Source of the DNA: JAZKFT01 sp965246935
GTDB taxonomy: Bacteria > Bacteroidota > Bacteroidia > Chitinophagales > Chitinophagaceae
Length of the DNA: 64,000 nt
Assembly: GCA_965246935.1 (NCBI GenBank)
Contig: CBDFGC010000004.1
Location: forward strand, 330,272-394,271
Reading direction: 5' to 3'
Shown piece by piece: positions 25,206 through 33,856 of the stretch. The notes beneath the pieces were generated by a model that was given only the letters and a program-made list of their open reading frames with translations, had not been told where the DNA came from and did not search any database. Made by a program: the position numbers and the translations under genes. Position 1 is the stretch's first letter. Every line of letters begins with the position of its first letter.

Positions 25206-26612
25206 TCAGAAGTCGCTGGAGCTATGAACAAATAAGCCCCGGCCGCCTAACTGGTTAAAGCTGAATTCCAGCTTAATGGCTACATCATAAATGCTAAGGA
25301 TATCCAGCCCAAAACCACCCGTATGCAAAAGGCGGTTGGCCAGGCGGCTGTTACCCGGATTTTGGTTATACGCATAACCGGCATCGGTAAATACCTTGGC
25401 GTAAAAATTAAATGGAATGCGGTTGTAAGCCGGGTTTTTAAAAGGTGTTTTCAGGGTAAAATGAAGCACTTTTTTGCGTAGCGTACCCCGTAACATCCCT
25501 CCTGCCGAGCCATCAATGATATTGTATTCCAAGCCCCGCATCGTCAGGTCGCCATAGCCCATCAGGTGGCTGTTATAGTAAGGCTGGTTGAATGGAAACT
25601 TAATACTGCCAGCTGCCTGAAACATAAAATAGGTGCCGGATGCCAGCTTCCAGCTTTGTAAAAATTTCCCGGCTATCGTAAAGTAATTCAGGTTTTTACC
25701 AATCCGCTGGCCGGCATACACATCCGTGTACCAGCCTGTAAGCGGGTAAGGAATAAAATCGACATTGAAATACTGAAAACTGTATTGAAGATCTATGTAA
25801 GAAGCATGCTGCAGGCCGTCACCAAAAAAATTGGGATTTAGCTTCATTATCTGACTGTCTATCACAGTATGATTGTACTCCAACCGCACATTATGCCGTT
25901 CCTTACTTCCCTTGCGGTACGAGTAACCGATATAGCCGTTTATCTGGGTTAAAGCAAAATTGTCCAGTTTTTTATTAATGATCGTATCGAAGCTGGTCAT
26001 GTAGTTTACTTCACGATTACGGGCATAACTAAAACCTATATTAATGCCATGCTGTAATTTTTTATCGATGTAAGGCGCACTGTATCCAACCGAAAATTCA
26101 CGGGTATAGCCGCTCACCAGCGAAAGGCTTAGCCGGTCGTTGCGGCCACTCAAATTTGCATGTTTAAGCCGTAAGCCATAGTTTACCCGGTTCAGGTTAG
26201 CATCATATTGCTTGATCCATTCATTCCAGTTACGGTCTATTATTTTAAAAAAAGGAATCGGGAAAATGTACCAGCGTTCTTTTACATCTATAGAAATTCC
26301 TACTTCGTTCATGCCTACATAAAAAGTATCTACCATCACCGTTATAAACAAAGAGGTGTTCATTAATTGCTGACGGGTGAGTTCCATACGCCCCAGCAGA
26401 TCGGGCATGGTATAGGTTTCATTTAGCTGAAAAGCAAATTCCCGCTTTACCATATAGTCCTTTGTACGGTTAGCACCGGCTATGGTAAAAGTGCGTACGG
26501 TAATTCCGTTTTGTGTAGAGTCGCTGGCTGCACGAATGGTACTATCCTGCTGTGCCATACAGTTATCTGCAAGCAAAAGCAGCACCCAGGCAGTCAGCAC
26601 CTTTATCATCAT
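25206..26612 (-). CDS. BamA/TamA-family outer-membrane protein
   Basis: 468 aa. Signal peptide (1-20, ending CMAQ), one POTRA-like domain (about 38-110: VRTFTIAGANRTKDYMVKRE, then LMNTSLFITVMVD, VGISIDVKERWYIFP) and a 16-strand-type barrel (about 140-468) with LTMRGLEYNIIDG near the position of the conserved RGF/lid loop. The terminal strand is VAIKLEFSFNQLGGRG and the protein ends in F. It is shorter than true BamA (five POTRA) and so is a relative of unknown substrate rather than the essential assembly factor. The CBS protein gene lies 60 bp upstream on the same strand and may be co-transcribed. Confidence 0.88.
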   Translation of the reverse strand: MMIKVLTAWVLLLLADNCMAQQDSTIRAASDSTQNGITVRTFTIAGANRTKDYMVKREFAFQLNETYTMPDLLGRMELTRQQLMNTSLFITVMVDTFYVGMNEVGISIDVKERWYIFPIPFFKIIDRNWNEWIKQYDANLNRVNYGLRLKHANLSGRNDRLSLSLVSGYTREFSVGYSAPYIDKKLQHGINIGFSYARNREVNYMTSFDTIINKKLDNFALTQINGYIGYSYRKGSKERHNVRLEYNHTVIDSQIMKLNPNFFGDGLQHASYIDLQYSFQYFNVDFIPYPLTGWYTDVYAGQRIGKNLNYFTIAGKFLQSWKLASGTYFMFQAAGSIKFPFNQPYYNSHLMGYGDLTMRGLEYNIIDGSAGGMLRGTLRKKVLHFTLKTPFKNPAYNRIPFNFYAKVFTDAGYAYNQNPGNSRLANRLLHTGGFGLDILSIYDVAIKLEFSFNQLGGRGLFVHSSSDF

Positions 26613-26672
26613 ACGGACTAATTATTGGCAGGAAAGTAATAAACGGGAAAAGATACCTTAAAAGTACAGCTA

Positions 26673-27332
26673 TCAGATAGAAAGATAATTCATGAGGTTG
26701 CGAAAATTGTGCTGCAACTCATTTTCGTACTCTTCTTTTCCAAAAAAGTAAGTAACAATGTATTCATAACGCTGGAGGGTAGCTACAATATCCGACACTT
26801 CCATTTTGTTGATACGGAGGGTAACGGTCATTTTGCCGGAAAGCTCATCCGTGTACGTGTTCAATTGGGTAATATGGGCATCATTGGTTTCTACCAGCCT
26901 GCTTAGCTCGCCAAAAGAATATTGGGGCTTATCTATTTCCAGCACAATCAGGCCACCAATGTCCTCGGCGCCACTAATGCGGGCATGTTGCCTGAAAAGA
27001 TCGGCGGAATCGATGGTGCCGATATAGTTTTTTTCATTATCTATTACCGGAATCACATCCAGGTTGTGCCCGGCGGAAAGCTTAACTGCATTCAGGATAT
27101 GGTCTTCAGCCTTTACCGACAGCGGATGCAACTCATAAATCAATTCGTTAAGTGTTTGCCGGGCATCAGCCTCCAGCAAATCATTTTCCTTCAAAATTCC
27201 CTGGTATATGCCCTCATTCACTACCGGAAGCTGGTGCATCTCCGTATCGTCCATTAGGGCAAGGGCTTCTTCTACCGTCTGTTCGCCATTCAGCGGAGTG
27301 ATACTGGTTGATATGAGTTGTTGATTGAGCAT
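26673..27332 (-). CDS. CBS-pair protein
   Basis: 219 aa, cytoplasmic. Two CBS motifs: residues 1-55 (ISTSITPLNGEQTVEEALAL, MHQLPVVN, YQGILKENDLLEA) and 65-120 (HPLSVKAEDHILNAV, LDVIPVIDNEKNYIGTI). Residues 120-200 resemble an ACT-like regulatory fold (GGLIVLEIDKPQYSFGELSR, AHITQLNTY). Such proteins bind adenine nucleotides and act as switches; the partner is unknown. It lies directly upstream of the BamA-like gene on the same strand, an arrangement I recall from other Bacteroidota. Confidence 0.9.
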   Translation of the reverse strand: MLNQQLISTSITPLNGEQTVEEALALMDDTEMHQLPVVNEGIYQGILKENDLLEADARQTLNELIYELHPLSVKAEDHILNAVKLSAGHNLDVIPVIDNEKNYIGTIDSADLFRQHARISGAEDIGGLIVLEIDKPQYSFGELSRLVETNDAHITQLNTYTDELSGKMTVTLRINKMEVSDIVATLQRYEYIVTYFFGKEEYENELQHNFRNLMNYLSI

Positions 27333-27669
27333 CCGGTGATTTCCTTTTCTTATTCGTATATACGAAGTTTTGGAGTTAGGGTTTAATGCAATTCAAAGTT
27401 TACAGTTTATACACAGCATTCTTAGGAAAATTTTGAATACTGCTATTTCTGGTATTAGTATGAAAACGGAAAGTTATAAAAGTAAACGATAGATGCTATA
27501 TGCCAAATCTTACATAGTCTCTTATTTGTACTTTAACAATGACCTGCCATTTGTTCCCGGAACCAGGCCCGAACCCAAAACGGCGGGCACAGTAGAAAAC
27601 CGGAACTGTTTTACATTAATTTCTACCTGTAAACTTGTTGCTACCTTCAAAGTAATTTCTTACTGATTA
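27333..27669. other. intergenic region, nothing recognised
   Basis: 337 bp between two minus-strand genes. It contains a G/C-rich block (27550-27600) in an otherwise AT-rich stretch, with short complementary words (CCCGGAACC/GGTTCGGG) that could form a small hairpin after metH. No RNA gene or known riboswitch recognised. Confidence 0.4.
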
Positions 27670-28839
27670 TTACACCAGTTCCAGTTCCGGTTCCGTTACC
27701 GGACACCGTCGGGGCCGAACATTTTTAACACCTGCTGCTATGTGCTCAATATGATCAGGGGTGGTACCACAGCAACCACCTACAATATTTACCCAACCTT
27801 CCTTTGCCCAATCCTCAATAAAATGGGCAGTCTGGTGTGGAGCTTCATCGTATTCACCCATGGCATTTGGCAGGCCGGCATTGGGATAGGCTGAAGTGTA
27901 ACAGGCAGCAATCTGGCTTAACTCTTCAATGTGTGGCCGCATTTCCCGGGCGCCCAAAGCACAGTTAAGGCCAATGCTTAATGGCTTTGCGTGCATGACC
28001 GAAGTGTAAAATGCCTCCAGGGTTTGGCCGCTGAGCGTACGACCACTGGCATCGGTAATCGTACCGGATATCATCACCGGCAAAGCCCCCACCAAACCTC
28101 CCCCAACGTGGGAGGCTTTAGAACCGTGGTTCTTTGTAATTTGTTTCAATGAATCCTGCCAATCTTCCCTTCGATCCTCTAAGTTTCCCTCCCCCGTTGG
28201 GGGCAACGGTACGTTGGGAACGGAGTTCGGGGTGGGGGCTTGCCTTTCTCCAAAAAATTTCTTAATGGCATAAATAGCCGCCTTTGCATTCAGCGTATCA
28301 AATATGGTTTCAATCAGCAATATATCTACGCCTCCCTCTACCAACCCTTTTATTTGTTCAGCATAAGCTGCCACCACTTCATCGAAAGTAACGGCCCGGT
28401 AACCGGGATTATTTACGTCCGGCGAAAGAGAGAGGGTTTTATTGAGCGGGCCGATAGCACCGGCAACAAACCGTGGCTTTTGCAGATTTTGTTTTGTAAA
28501 ATCATCGGCGGCTTTACGGGCAACGGCAGCACTGGCTACATTCATTTCGTAGGCAATGGTCTGCATGTCATAGTCGGCCTGGGCAATTACGGTACTACTG
28601 AATGTATTGGTTTCGATAATGTCAGCACCGGCCTCTAAATATTGGCGATGTATGGCTTCAATAATCTGGGGCTGCGTAATGCTAAGCAAATCATTATTGC
28701 CTTTCACATCGCTATGCCAATTGGCAAAACGTTTGCCGCGGTAATCGGCTTCCTGTAGTTTATACCGTTGTATCATGGTGCCCATGGCGCCATCAATAAC
28801 CAGGATGCGTTGGGCTAAACAGTCTTCTAAACTAAGCAT
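27670..28839 (-). CDS. stand-alone homocysteine S-methyltransferase domain (MetH N-terminal module)
   Basis: 389 aa corresponding to the first module of cobalamin-dependent methionine synthase, which binds and activates homocysteine with zinc. Visible motifs: VIDGAMGTMIQRYKL (15-29), GADIIETNTFSST, the first zinc Cys in GLNCALGA, and the CC pair in VGGCCGTTP. The pterin, B12 and activation modules are not in this window, so they must be encoded elsewhere as a split enzyme. About 53 residues (200-252) are not family sequence: they are the in-frame translation of a palindromic repeat (28083-28241). Without them the protein would have the normal length of about 336 aa. A real Shine-Dalgarno (AAGGAGG) precedes the ATG. 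Confidence 0.92.
   Translation of the reverse strand: MLSLEDCLAQRILVIDGAMGTMIQRYKLQEADYRGKRFANWHSDVKGNNDLLSITQPQIIEAIHRQYLEAGADIIETNTFSSTVIAQADYDMQTIAYEMNVASAAVARKAADDFTKQNLQKPRFVAGAIGPLNKTLSLSPDVNNPGYRAVTFDEVVAAYAEQIKGLVEGGVDILLIETIFDTLNAKAAIYAIKKFFGERQAPTPNSVPNVPLPPTGEGNLEDRREDWQDSLKQITKNHGSKASHVGGGLVGALPVMISGTITDASGRTLSGQTLEAFYTSVMHAKPLSIGLNCALGAREMRPHIEELSQIAACYTSAYPNAGLPNAMGEYDEAPHQTAHFIEDWAKEGWVNIVGGCCGTTPDHIEHIAAGVKNVRPRRCPVTEPELELV
28083..28241. repeat. palindromic element inserted in frame in metH N-module
   Basis: 159 bp (exactly 53 codons) bounded by the 11-bp inverted repeat AAGCCCCCACC (28083-28093) and GGTGGGGGCTT (28231-28241). Inner palindromes include CCCAACGTGGGAGG and CCCCCGTTGGGGGC. 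It encodes low-complexity PTPNSVPNVPLPPTGEGN and NHGSKASHVGGGLVG with a charged middle, quite unlike the methyltransferase around it. Related C/G-rich palindromic sequence lies outside genes at about 29126-29190 and 57100-57125. Confidence 0.85.
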
Positions 28840-28846
28840 AATCTAT

Positions 28847-28853
28847 CCTCCTT
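28847..28853 (-). promoter_or_regulatory. Shine-Dalgarno AAGGAGG before metH module
   Basis: AAGGAGG lies seven bases upstream of the ATG at 28839. Classical ribosome-binding sites are rare in this phylum and I saw none as good elsewhere in the window, so it may mark strong or special translational control. Confidence 0.6.
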
Positions 28854-29300
28854 GTTTTCTCCCGCCGGGCGGGAAATGTTTACGTTGTTAAATAATACCG
28901 GCAGCACGAATTACCAGGGCTTTGCCCGGAATAATGCAAACAAAACATACTGCAATAAAAAGTAGGTAGTAAACGAAGCGTGCTACACAAGAAAGGGTAG
29001 CGGGCAAATTCGTTTATTAGTTCAATTTACAGCGCTGTTAAGAAAGCATTTTGCTGCCAAGCTGCCGCCGGGCTGAACAATAAACAAATCCGCCACGGCG
29101 ATACAAATATATGAAGAAACCTACAGCCTCCCAACCTGGCCTCCCCAACCTCCCGGACGAACGGGACAGGCTCTCCAAAGGAGGGGCTTCTTTATACGAA
29201 GGCACAAATAAATAGTAAGCAATTTGCTAATCAACCATTCAAAATGGCGAAGCTACCCAGCCCGATCTGAGCCCCTCTGTTGAATGGGTTGGGAAGGCTT
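28854..29300. other. intergenic region with a C/G-rich palindromic repeat
   Basis: Leader of the metH module. A hairpin CCCGCCGGGCGGGA (28861-28874) lies close to the start codon and the complementary words CCAGGGC/GCCCGG near 28915-28928 form another. A repeat with CCTCCCCAACCTCCCGG and CTCCAAAGGAGGGGCTTC lies at about 29126-29190. No SAM or cobalamin riboswitch core was recognised. Confidence 0.45.
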
Positions 29301-29852
29301 TTACTTCTTACCCGTATAGGTGCAATTAACCGTTAATTCAATCTCTTTGGCAATTTTACTGCCTGCATAAGCAGGGACGGTAATGCCATAATCTTCCCGG
29401 TTGATTTTGAAAACAGATTTCGCACTTACTACGCCTTTGGCTACCGTAATCGTACCCTCCGTTGTAAGCGGTTTGGTAACGCCATGTAAAGTAAGATTAC
29501 CCTGCACTTTTGCTTTATAGGTACCGTCCTTTGCGATGTTTATATCCTTCGCATTCGTAATGGTGCCTTTGAAAGAAGACTGCGGGAACTCGCCGCTGTT
29601 CAGATATTGGGCATTGTTAAAATGTTCCTGCATCAAGGCCTTGGGAAATACAAAACCTTTAATAAGTGCCTGGAAGGAAAGTTCCGCTTTTTTAATATCC
29701 ATTGAAGAAACCACTTCATTATTTTCAGCAGTAATATCTTGTACTGATGTGCTGGAAAAAAAAGATATTTTACCATTACGGGTAAAAAAAGTTTGTCCGT
29801 AGGAAGTAATCGTTAGCGCAACAATGGTAAATAAGAGAACTGTTTTCTTCAT
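29301..29852 (-). CDS. YceI-family periplasmic lipocalin-like protein
   Basis: 183 aa from the ATG at 29852, which gives a signal peptide (MKKTVLLFTIVALTITSYGQ). The YceI fold is shown by NGKISFFSSTSVQDITAENN, KAELSFQALIKGFVFPKALM, EHFN near FPQSSFKGTI, LTLHGVTKPLTTEGTI and FKINREDYGI. These proteins form a beta-barrel that holds a long isoprenoid or similar lipid in the periplasm. The next gene upstream on the same strand (151 bp away) encodes an exported OB-fold protein, with which YceI proteins are often paired in this phylum. Confidence 0.93.
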   Translation of the reverse strand: MKKTVLLFTIVALTITSYGQTFFTRNGKISFFSSTSVQDITAENNEVVSSMDIKKAELSFQALIKGFVFPKALMQEHFNNAQYLNSGEFPQSSFKGTITNAKDINIAKDGTYKAKVQGNLTLHGVTKPLTTEGTITVAKGVVSAKSVFKINREDYGITVPAYAGSKIAKEIELTVNCTYTGKK

Positions 29853-30003
29853 GCGATAGTAGATTGAGGTACCTGTTTTGTCAGCAAAAAAGATGTTGAT
29901 ACATGTTGAACGGAGTGCCTGCGCAAAGATGTATGATATAACAGGCCTAACCAGCAATTTAACAGCTTCTTGGTTTGCCGCACACAACCCGGCAAAGAAA
30001 AAT

Positions 30004-30417
30004 TCATTTAATTAGTCGGCATTCCACAATAGTTGCCTGCGGAAAATCGCCTCCGGTATACCCTACACACCGGCCCTTAATGCTCACCTGCTGTCCGGTT
30101 TGTATAGTGGTGCTATCCGTAAATGTACAATTGATAATGGCAGCAGGATCATTGGTATCCAGGTAACAAACTGTTTTGCCGGCCTGGTTAGTTTTTGTTT
30201 CGGCCACCGTACCGCTTACCTGCACTGCTTTGTCCAGATAGGCAGGATTTTTTTCGTTGGCCTGGAAAGCCTGGTATAATTGTGCGGCAGAAATCGTAAC
30301 AGCCGTTTCACTTTGCACATTGCGGTGTGGCTTATACCACTGGTAAAGCGTATAACAGATGGCTGCTGCTATCACTACTGAAACAACTAACAATATTTTT
30401 TTAAAGACAGGCTTCAT
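30004..30417 (-). CDS. membrane-anchored OB-fold (tRNA_anti-like) protein
   Basis: 137 aa. One N-terminal membrane helix (about 7-27, ILLVVSVVIAAAICYTLYQW) acting as anchor, followed by a helix (ISAAQLYQAFQANEKNPAYL) and an OB-fold strand set: AVQVSGTVAET, TVCYLDTNDPAAIINCTF, QVSIKGRCVGYTGGDFPQATIVECRL. Ligand unknown; probably faces the periplasm. Its start is preceded by a GCAAATGTGCAAAT repeat (30427-30465). It is in line with the YceI gene, probably one transcription unit. Confidence 0.85.
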   Translation of the reverse strand: MKPVFKKILLVVSVVIAAAICYTLYQWYKPHRNVQSETAVTISAAQLYQAFQANEKNPAYLDKAVQVSGTVAETKTNQAGKTVCYLDTNDPAAIINCTFTDSTTIQTGQQVSIKGRCVGYTGGDFPQATIVECRLIK

Positions 30418-30547
30418 AAGAAGGAGGGCAAATGTGCAAATACGACAATTAGCAAATTAGCAAATGGAAAGCTATCAATTAAGAATTACAAAATAACCAA
30501 ATGTGCATCCCAATCAGGCAACTATGAAATTCATAAATCACAAATTA

Positions 30548-31165
30548 TCATGCCTTGACATATTGCTCTACCGGCTGGCGGTTGGCAATGCTGCGGGCCA
30601 GTGTCATTTCATCGGCATATTCCAGTTCGCCGCCAAAGGCAATACCCCGGCTAATGGTTGTAATTTTAACCGGCTGCTGTTGTAATTGTTTTTGAATGTA
30701 GTACAGCGTGGTATCGCCCTGAATGTTAGGACTCAGCGCAAAAATAATTTCTTCGGTTTCTTCATCTTTTGCACGTTGTATCAAAGGGGCTACACTCAAT
30801 TGATCGGGGCCAATACCATCCAGTGGTGAAATAACACCCCCCAGCACATGGTACAATCCGCTGTATTGCTGCGTACTTTCAATAGCCATTACATCCCGGA
30901 TATTCTCTACCACGCAAATCAGGCGCTGCTTGCGGCTACGGTCAATGCAAATATTACAATATTCCTGATCGCTGATATTGTGGCAGCGTTTGCAAAAGCG
31001 GATGTTGCGCCGCATGTTTAAAAGGGATTCACTTAACACTTCTACCTGTGGCTGTTCCTGCTTTAATAAATGAAGGACCAAACGGAGGGCTGTTTTCTTG
31101 CCGATGCCCGGCAACCTGGAAATTTCGTTGACTGCGTTTTCCAATAACGTACTCGAAAAAATCAT
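30548..31165 (-). CDS. recR: recombination protein RecR
   Basis: 205 aa, the usual length. N-terminal helix-hairpin-helix (ISRLPGIGKKTALRLVLHLL, residues 13-32), a four-Cys zinc finger (CKRCHNISDQEYCNIC, about 58-73), then a Toprim domain (ICVVENIRDVMAIE, then YHVLGGVISPLDGIGP and ISRGIAFGGELEYADEMTLA). It works with RecO/RecF at single-strand gaps. No dnaX-YbaB neighbours here, as in many Bacteroidota. All key residues are present. Confidence 0.97.
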   Translation of the reverse strand: MIFSSTLLENAVNEISRLPGIGKKTALRLVLHLLKQEQPQVEVLSESLLNMRRNIRFCKRCHNISDQEYCNICIDRSRKQRLICVVENIRDVMAIESTQQYSGLYHVLGGVISPLDGIGPDQLSVAPLIQRAKDEETEEIIFALSPNIQGDTTLYYIQKQLQQQPVKITTISRGIAFGGELEYADEMTLARSIANRQPVEQYVKA

Positions 31166-31389
31166 GTCGTAAAGGTAAGAAATAGACGACAGAAAGCAGA
31201 ATACAGAAGATGCAAACAGGCTTGAAAACTGCTAATTATGATGCAAAGTTTTGCATAAAACAGACAGAAAAACAGGTGGCCTCCATTAATCCAATTTTTT
31301 TCAATGCTCAATATTTTCATAACTTCCAGCAATCAACACAGGATAATTTTTTGGGCATTTCCAATTTAATATCATGGCGAAAGCCTAAC

Positions 31390-31397
31390 TACATTTG
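31390..31397 (+). promoter_or_regulatory. candidate -7 box (TACATTTG)
   Basis: TACATTTG fits TAnnTTTG and lies 28 bp before the ATG of the 185-aa hypothetical gene. A -33 element at correct spacing was not convincing. Confidence 0.35.
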
Positions 31398-31425
31398 CGC
31401 AACACCTTTTATAAAACATTGAATT

Positions 31426-31983
31426 ATGAGTGATGAGCGGCCAAAGCGAAAAAGAATTCCAGTGCGAAAGCCTGAACCTGTAATAGAAGATGAATTAGCT
31501 TTTGTTAAAAACAAATGTTCACCTAATGCAAGAAAAATAGGATACACTGTTGAAAGTACAAACATTGATTTTTGGATTGATAAGCATTACCATATCCGCA
31601 ACCAACACGGAGACAATAACGGAATAAGAAGCGGTATTGAACAGGAGAAAGTTCACACTTTAGTTAAGGAATCTATCAGACATCTAATGTTTTATAGTGC
31701 GTCAGTAAAGAGCTTTACATTCCTCAATCATAACTATAATCCAAGTAGTGGCCGTGCAATTAGAGTTGTTTGCCAGAAAGAGATAGGAGAAGAGAAGTTG
31801 AATGTTGTCGTAGAAGCACATGCCGATGAGGTTAATCTTTTCGAGATTACAATAATTACGGCTATGCAAAATGATGAATTTAGATTAAGTGATGGCCAAT
31901 ACATGATTGAACTTTTGGGCCAAGGCAACTCTGTCCTATTTCAATCTTTCAGAGGTAGGGTAACTGAAATTGCGAGTATTTAA
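31426..31983 (+). CDS. hypothetical protein, 185 aa
   Basis: Soluble protein with a very basic, proline-rich start (DERPKRKRIPVRKPEPV) and an alpha/beta body: HYHIRNQHGDNNGIRSGIEQ, VHTLVKESIRHLMFYS, RAIRVVCQKEIGEEKLNVVV and IITAMQNDEFRLSDGQYMIE. The last third reads like strands ending in GNSVLFQSFRGRV. I do not recognise the family. The sequence is more AT-rich than its neighbours, as is its 5' region (31210-31420), which suggests a separate origin. It is a single gene, followed by a terminator at 32151. Confidence 0.7.
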   Translation: MSDERPKRKRIPVRKPEPVIEDELAFVKNKCSPNARKIGYTVESTNIDFWIDKHYHIRNQHGDNNGIRSGIEQEKVHTLVKESIRHLMFYSASVKSFTFLNHNYNPSSGRAIRVVCQKEIGEEKLNVVVEAHADEVNLFEITIITAMQNDEFRLSDGQYMIELLGQGNSVLFQSFRGRVTEIASI

Positions 31984-32091
31984 AGCATCGATGAAATTCA
32001 GCCAGAGGGATGGGAGAGAACAGTTTTGTATATTTTTGTACCTTTTTTGTATGGTTAACATCATTTATGATGTAGATTTGTACCCCTAAGA

Positions 32092-32141
32092 TAGGACATG
32101 TTTCTGGTCAGCCTCTAAAAGGTAGGACACATCTCTGGTCA
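32092..32141. repeat. pair of 19-bp direct repeats
   Basis: TAGGACATGTTTCTGGTCA (32092-32110) and TAGGACACATCTCTGGTCA (32123-32141) are 15/19 identical with 31-bp period. They could be operator-like sites or the end of a lost insertion sequence. No transposase is nearby. Confidence 0.6.
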
Positions 32142-32150
32142 ATCTTATTA

Positions 32151-32174
32151 AAGCCGCAGTAATGCGGCTTTTTT
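32151..32174. terminator. intrinsic terminator between convergent genes
   Basis: Stem AAGCCGCA (32151-32158) with TGCGGCTT (32163-32170), four-base loop, followed by TTTT. On the minus strand the stem is followed by AATAAG only, so it serves the plus-strand transcript best. Confidence 0.85.
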
Positions 32175-32205
32175 GATACATCAGAAATTATTAGCTATTA
32201 CTTAT

Positions 32206-33591
32206 TTACAGACTTACTGTAAACTCATTGTCCCAATTACTCCGCACATTAAAGGTTTGCGGAACAGTAACCACCTTTTCCGGCTGAATGTGTTTATAGA
32301 AATCACCGGTATCCCAAACTTGGTTTTTATTGGTATCGTACAAAATACGCAGTTCATAGTTGCCGGGGGCAAACAGTGGCGCTTTCCAGGTAGTAGCAGT
32401 TAATACAGCCGTTCGTACCACCTGGTCGTTCTGTACCCATTGCAGCACCGGATTCCTGGTGAGGTCAACACCGTTTATCCTGCTCAGTTCAAGACTTCCA
32501 TAAGCCGACTCCGAACGGGTGCGGAAACGGAGCGTATCATTTCTGGCAGGCGTATAGCCGGCACTATCTGTCAGTGCATCTTTAGGAATCACCAGCCTGA
32601 ATTTCCGGTCTTCTTTCCAGGCATATTGTACTGTGATGATTTGCCGTCCCGTATCGATTTGCAGCGTGTAGCCCGGTACCGGCCTATAGTTGGTATCGGT
32701 TAGTACAATACGGGTCGAATCAACTGTTTTCAGCTTTTTATTAAAGTTTAATTGCAGGTTGCCCAGCAGGTCCTGTTCGCCGTTTTGCAGGTTGCTTTGG
32801 AATTTTATCTGTTTATCAGCTTTGGCATCTTTTGGCGCTGGTGCAACAGGCTTTGGCGGAAGGGTATCACGGGCTACAAATGCGTATAAATCTATTGGCT
32901 TGTTATCCGCCCCGATTCGTATAGCACTATCTGCAAAAGCAAATACGGTCTTAACATCGGTATAGCGTTTAAAGCCCTCATCTTTCAGGGCATATAATCT
33001 AAAAACACCAGCAGGCAGGTTGGAAAAGGTGAAATTGCCTTTATTATCGGGCTTGGTGATATAGCGGGGCCGCTGTTTTGCTACTGCACTATCATCCAGG
33101 TTGCGGTGCAAAATAACGATCAGTGTGGAATCAACTTTTCCGGTTTGTGCAATGCTTACCTTGCCGGAAAGCGTAAAGGAATCAATGTAATTACCTGTCG
33201 AGAACACATAATTGAAATTCCGGAGCGGGTTACTTTCGTTTACATCTTTGATGGCATCGCCAAAATGAATGGCATACGTGGTATTGGACTCCAGTGTATC
33301 TTTTAACCGGATAGAAACCGTACGCAACCGGGAATCAATCAGCGGGAAATTTTCCTGCGTGGGTGTGACAATTACATTTTCAAAAGCGTTTTCCACCGTT
33401 ACATATTCATCAAACTGCAGCGTAATACGGTTGCCTTTAAAATTGCGGCTGCCGCTTTCAGGAGCGGAACGCAGTACCACCGGCGACAGCGTATCCCTGG
33501 GGCCTCCCACCGGTGGTACAATATTGGCGCAGGAACTAAGCATCACTACTACTAAAAGCAATAGTGCCATTGTCCATACAATTTTATTCAT
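32206..33591 (-). CDS. Ig-like domain lipoprotein
   Basis: 461 aa from the ATG at 33591, chosen because it gives a lipoprotein signal (VVVMLSSC, Cys 21). It opens with the pattern CANIVPPVGGPRDTLSPVV, which I recall from a widespread Bacteroidota lipoprotein family. An Ig-like SbsA domain follows at about 30-140 (ITLQFDEYVTVENAF, IRLKDTLESNTTYAIHFGDA), a carboxypeptidase-regulatory-like domain at about 150-230 (NKGNFTFSNLPAGVFRLYALKD) and a second Ig-like domain near 285-385. The C-terminal part has YELRILYDTNKNQVWDTGD. It is anchored in the outer membrane; role unknown. The signal and domain order are clear. Confidence 0.85.
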   Translation of the reverse strand: MNKIVWTMALLLLVVVMLSSCANIVPPVGGPRDTLSPVVLRSAPESGSRNFKGNRITLQFDEYVTVENAFENVIVTPTQENFPLIDSRLRTVSIRLKDTLESNTTYAIHFGDAIKDVNESNPLRNFNYVFSTGNYIDSFTLSGKVSIAQTGKVDSTLIVILHRNLDDSAVAKQRPRYITKPDNKGNFTFSNLPAGVFRLYALKDEGFKRYTDVKTVFAFADSAIRIGADNKPIDLYAFVARDTLPPKPVAPAPKDAKADKQIKFQSNLQNGEQDLLGNLQLNFNKKLKTVDSTRIVLTDTNYRPVPGYTLQIDTGRQIITVQYAWKEDRKFRLVIPKDALTDSAGYTPARNDTLRFRTRSESAYGSLELSRINGVDLTRNPVLQWVQNDQVVRTAVLTATTWKAPLFAPGNYELRILYDTNKNQVWDTGDFYKHIQPEKVVTVPQTFNVRSNWDNEFTVSL

Positions 33592-33856
33592 GTATTGCAA
33601 ACATAACCAGCAGCGCAAAACGGAAAATGCTAAAATCAGCAAAGAGGACGGAGTCGCTGGTTTAGAACATTGCAATTGAATGAACATCCGGCGACATCGT
33701 CCTTTGAGATGAAAGTAACAGGCAGTTGTAACAGGCAACAAACAAGAGATGCTGTAAACGTAATTTCCTTTTTATTTTCAAACCGCTTACCAACAAATTA
33801 TAAATCCTGATTCCTACATCACAAATACCGCTGTTATCAATTATTTTTGATGACTG

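Noticed and set aside
28840..29040. SAM or cobalamin riboswitch before the metH module
   Set aside because: I looked for the conserved SAM-I/SAM-II cores and the B12 box and saw none; only simple hairpins are present.
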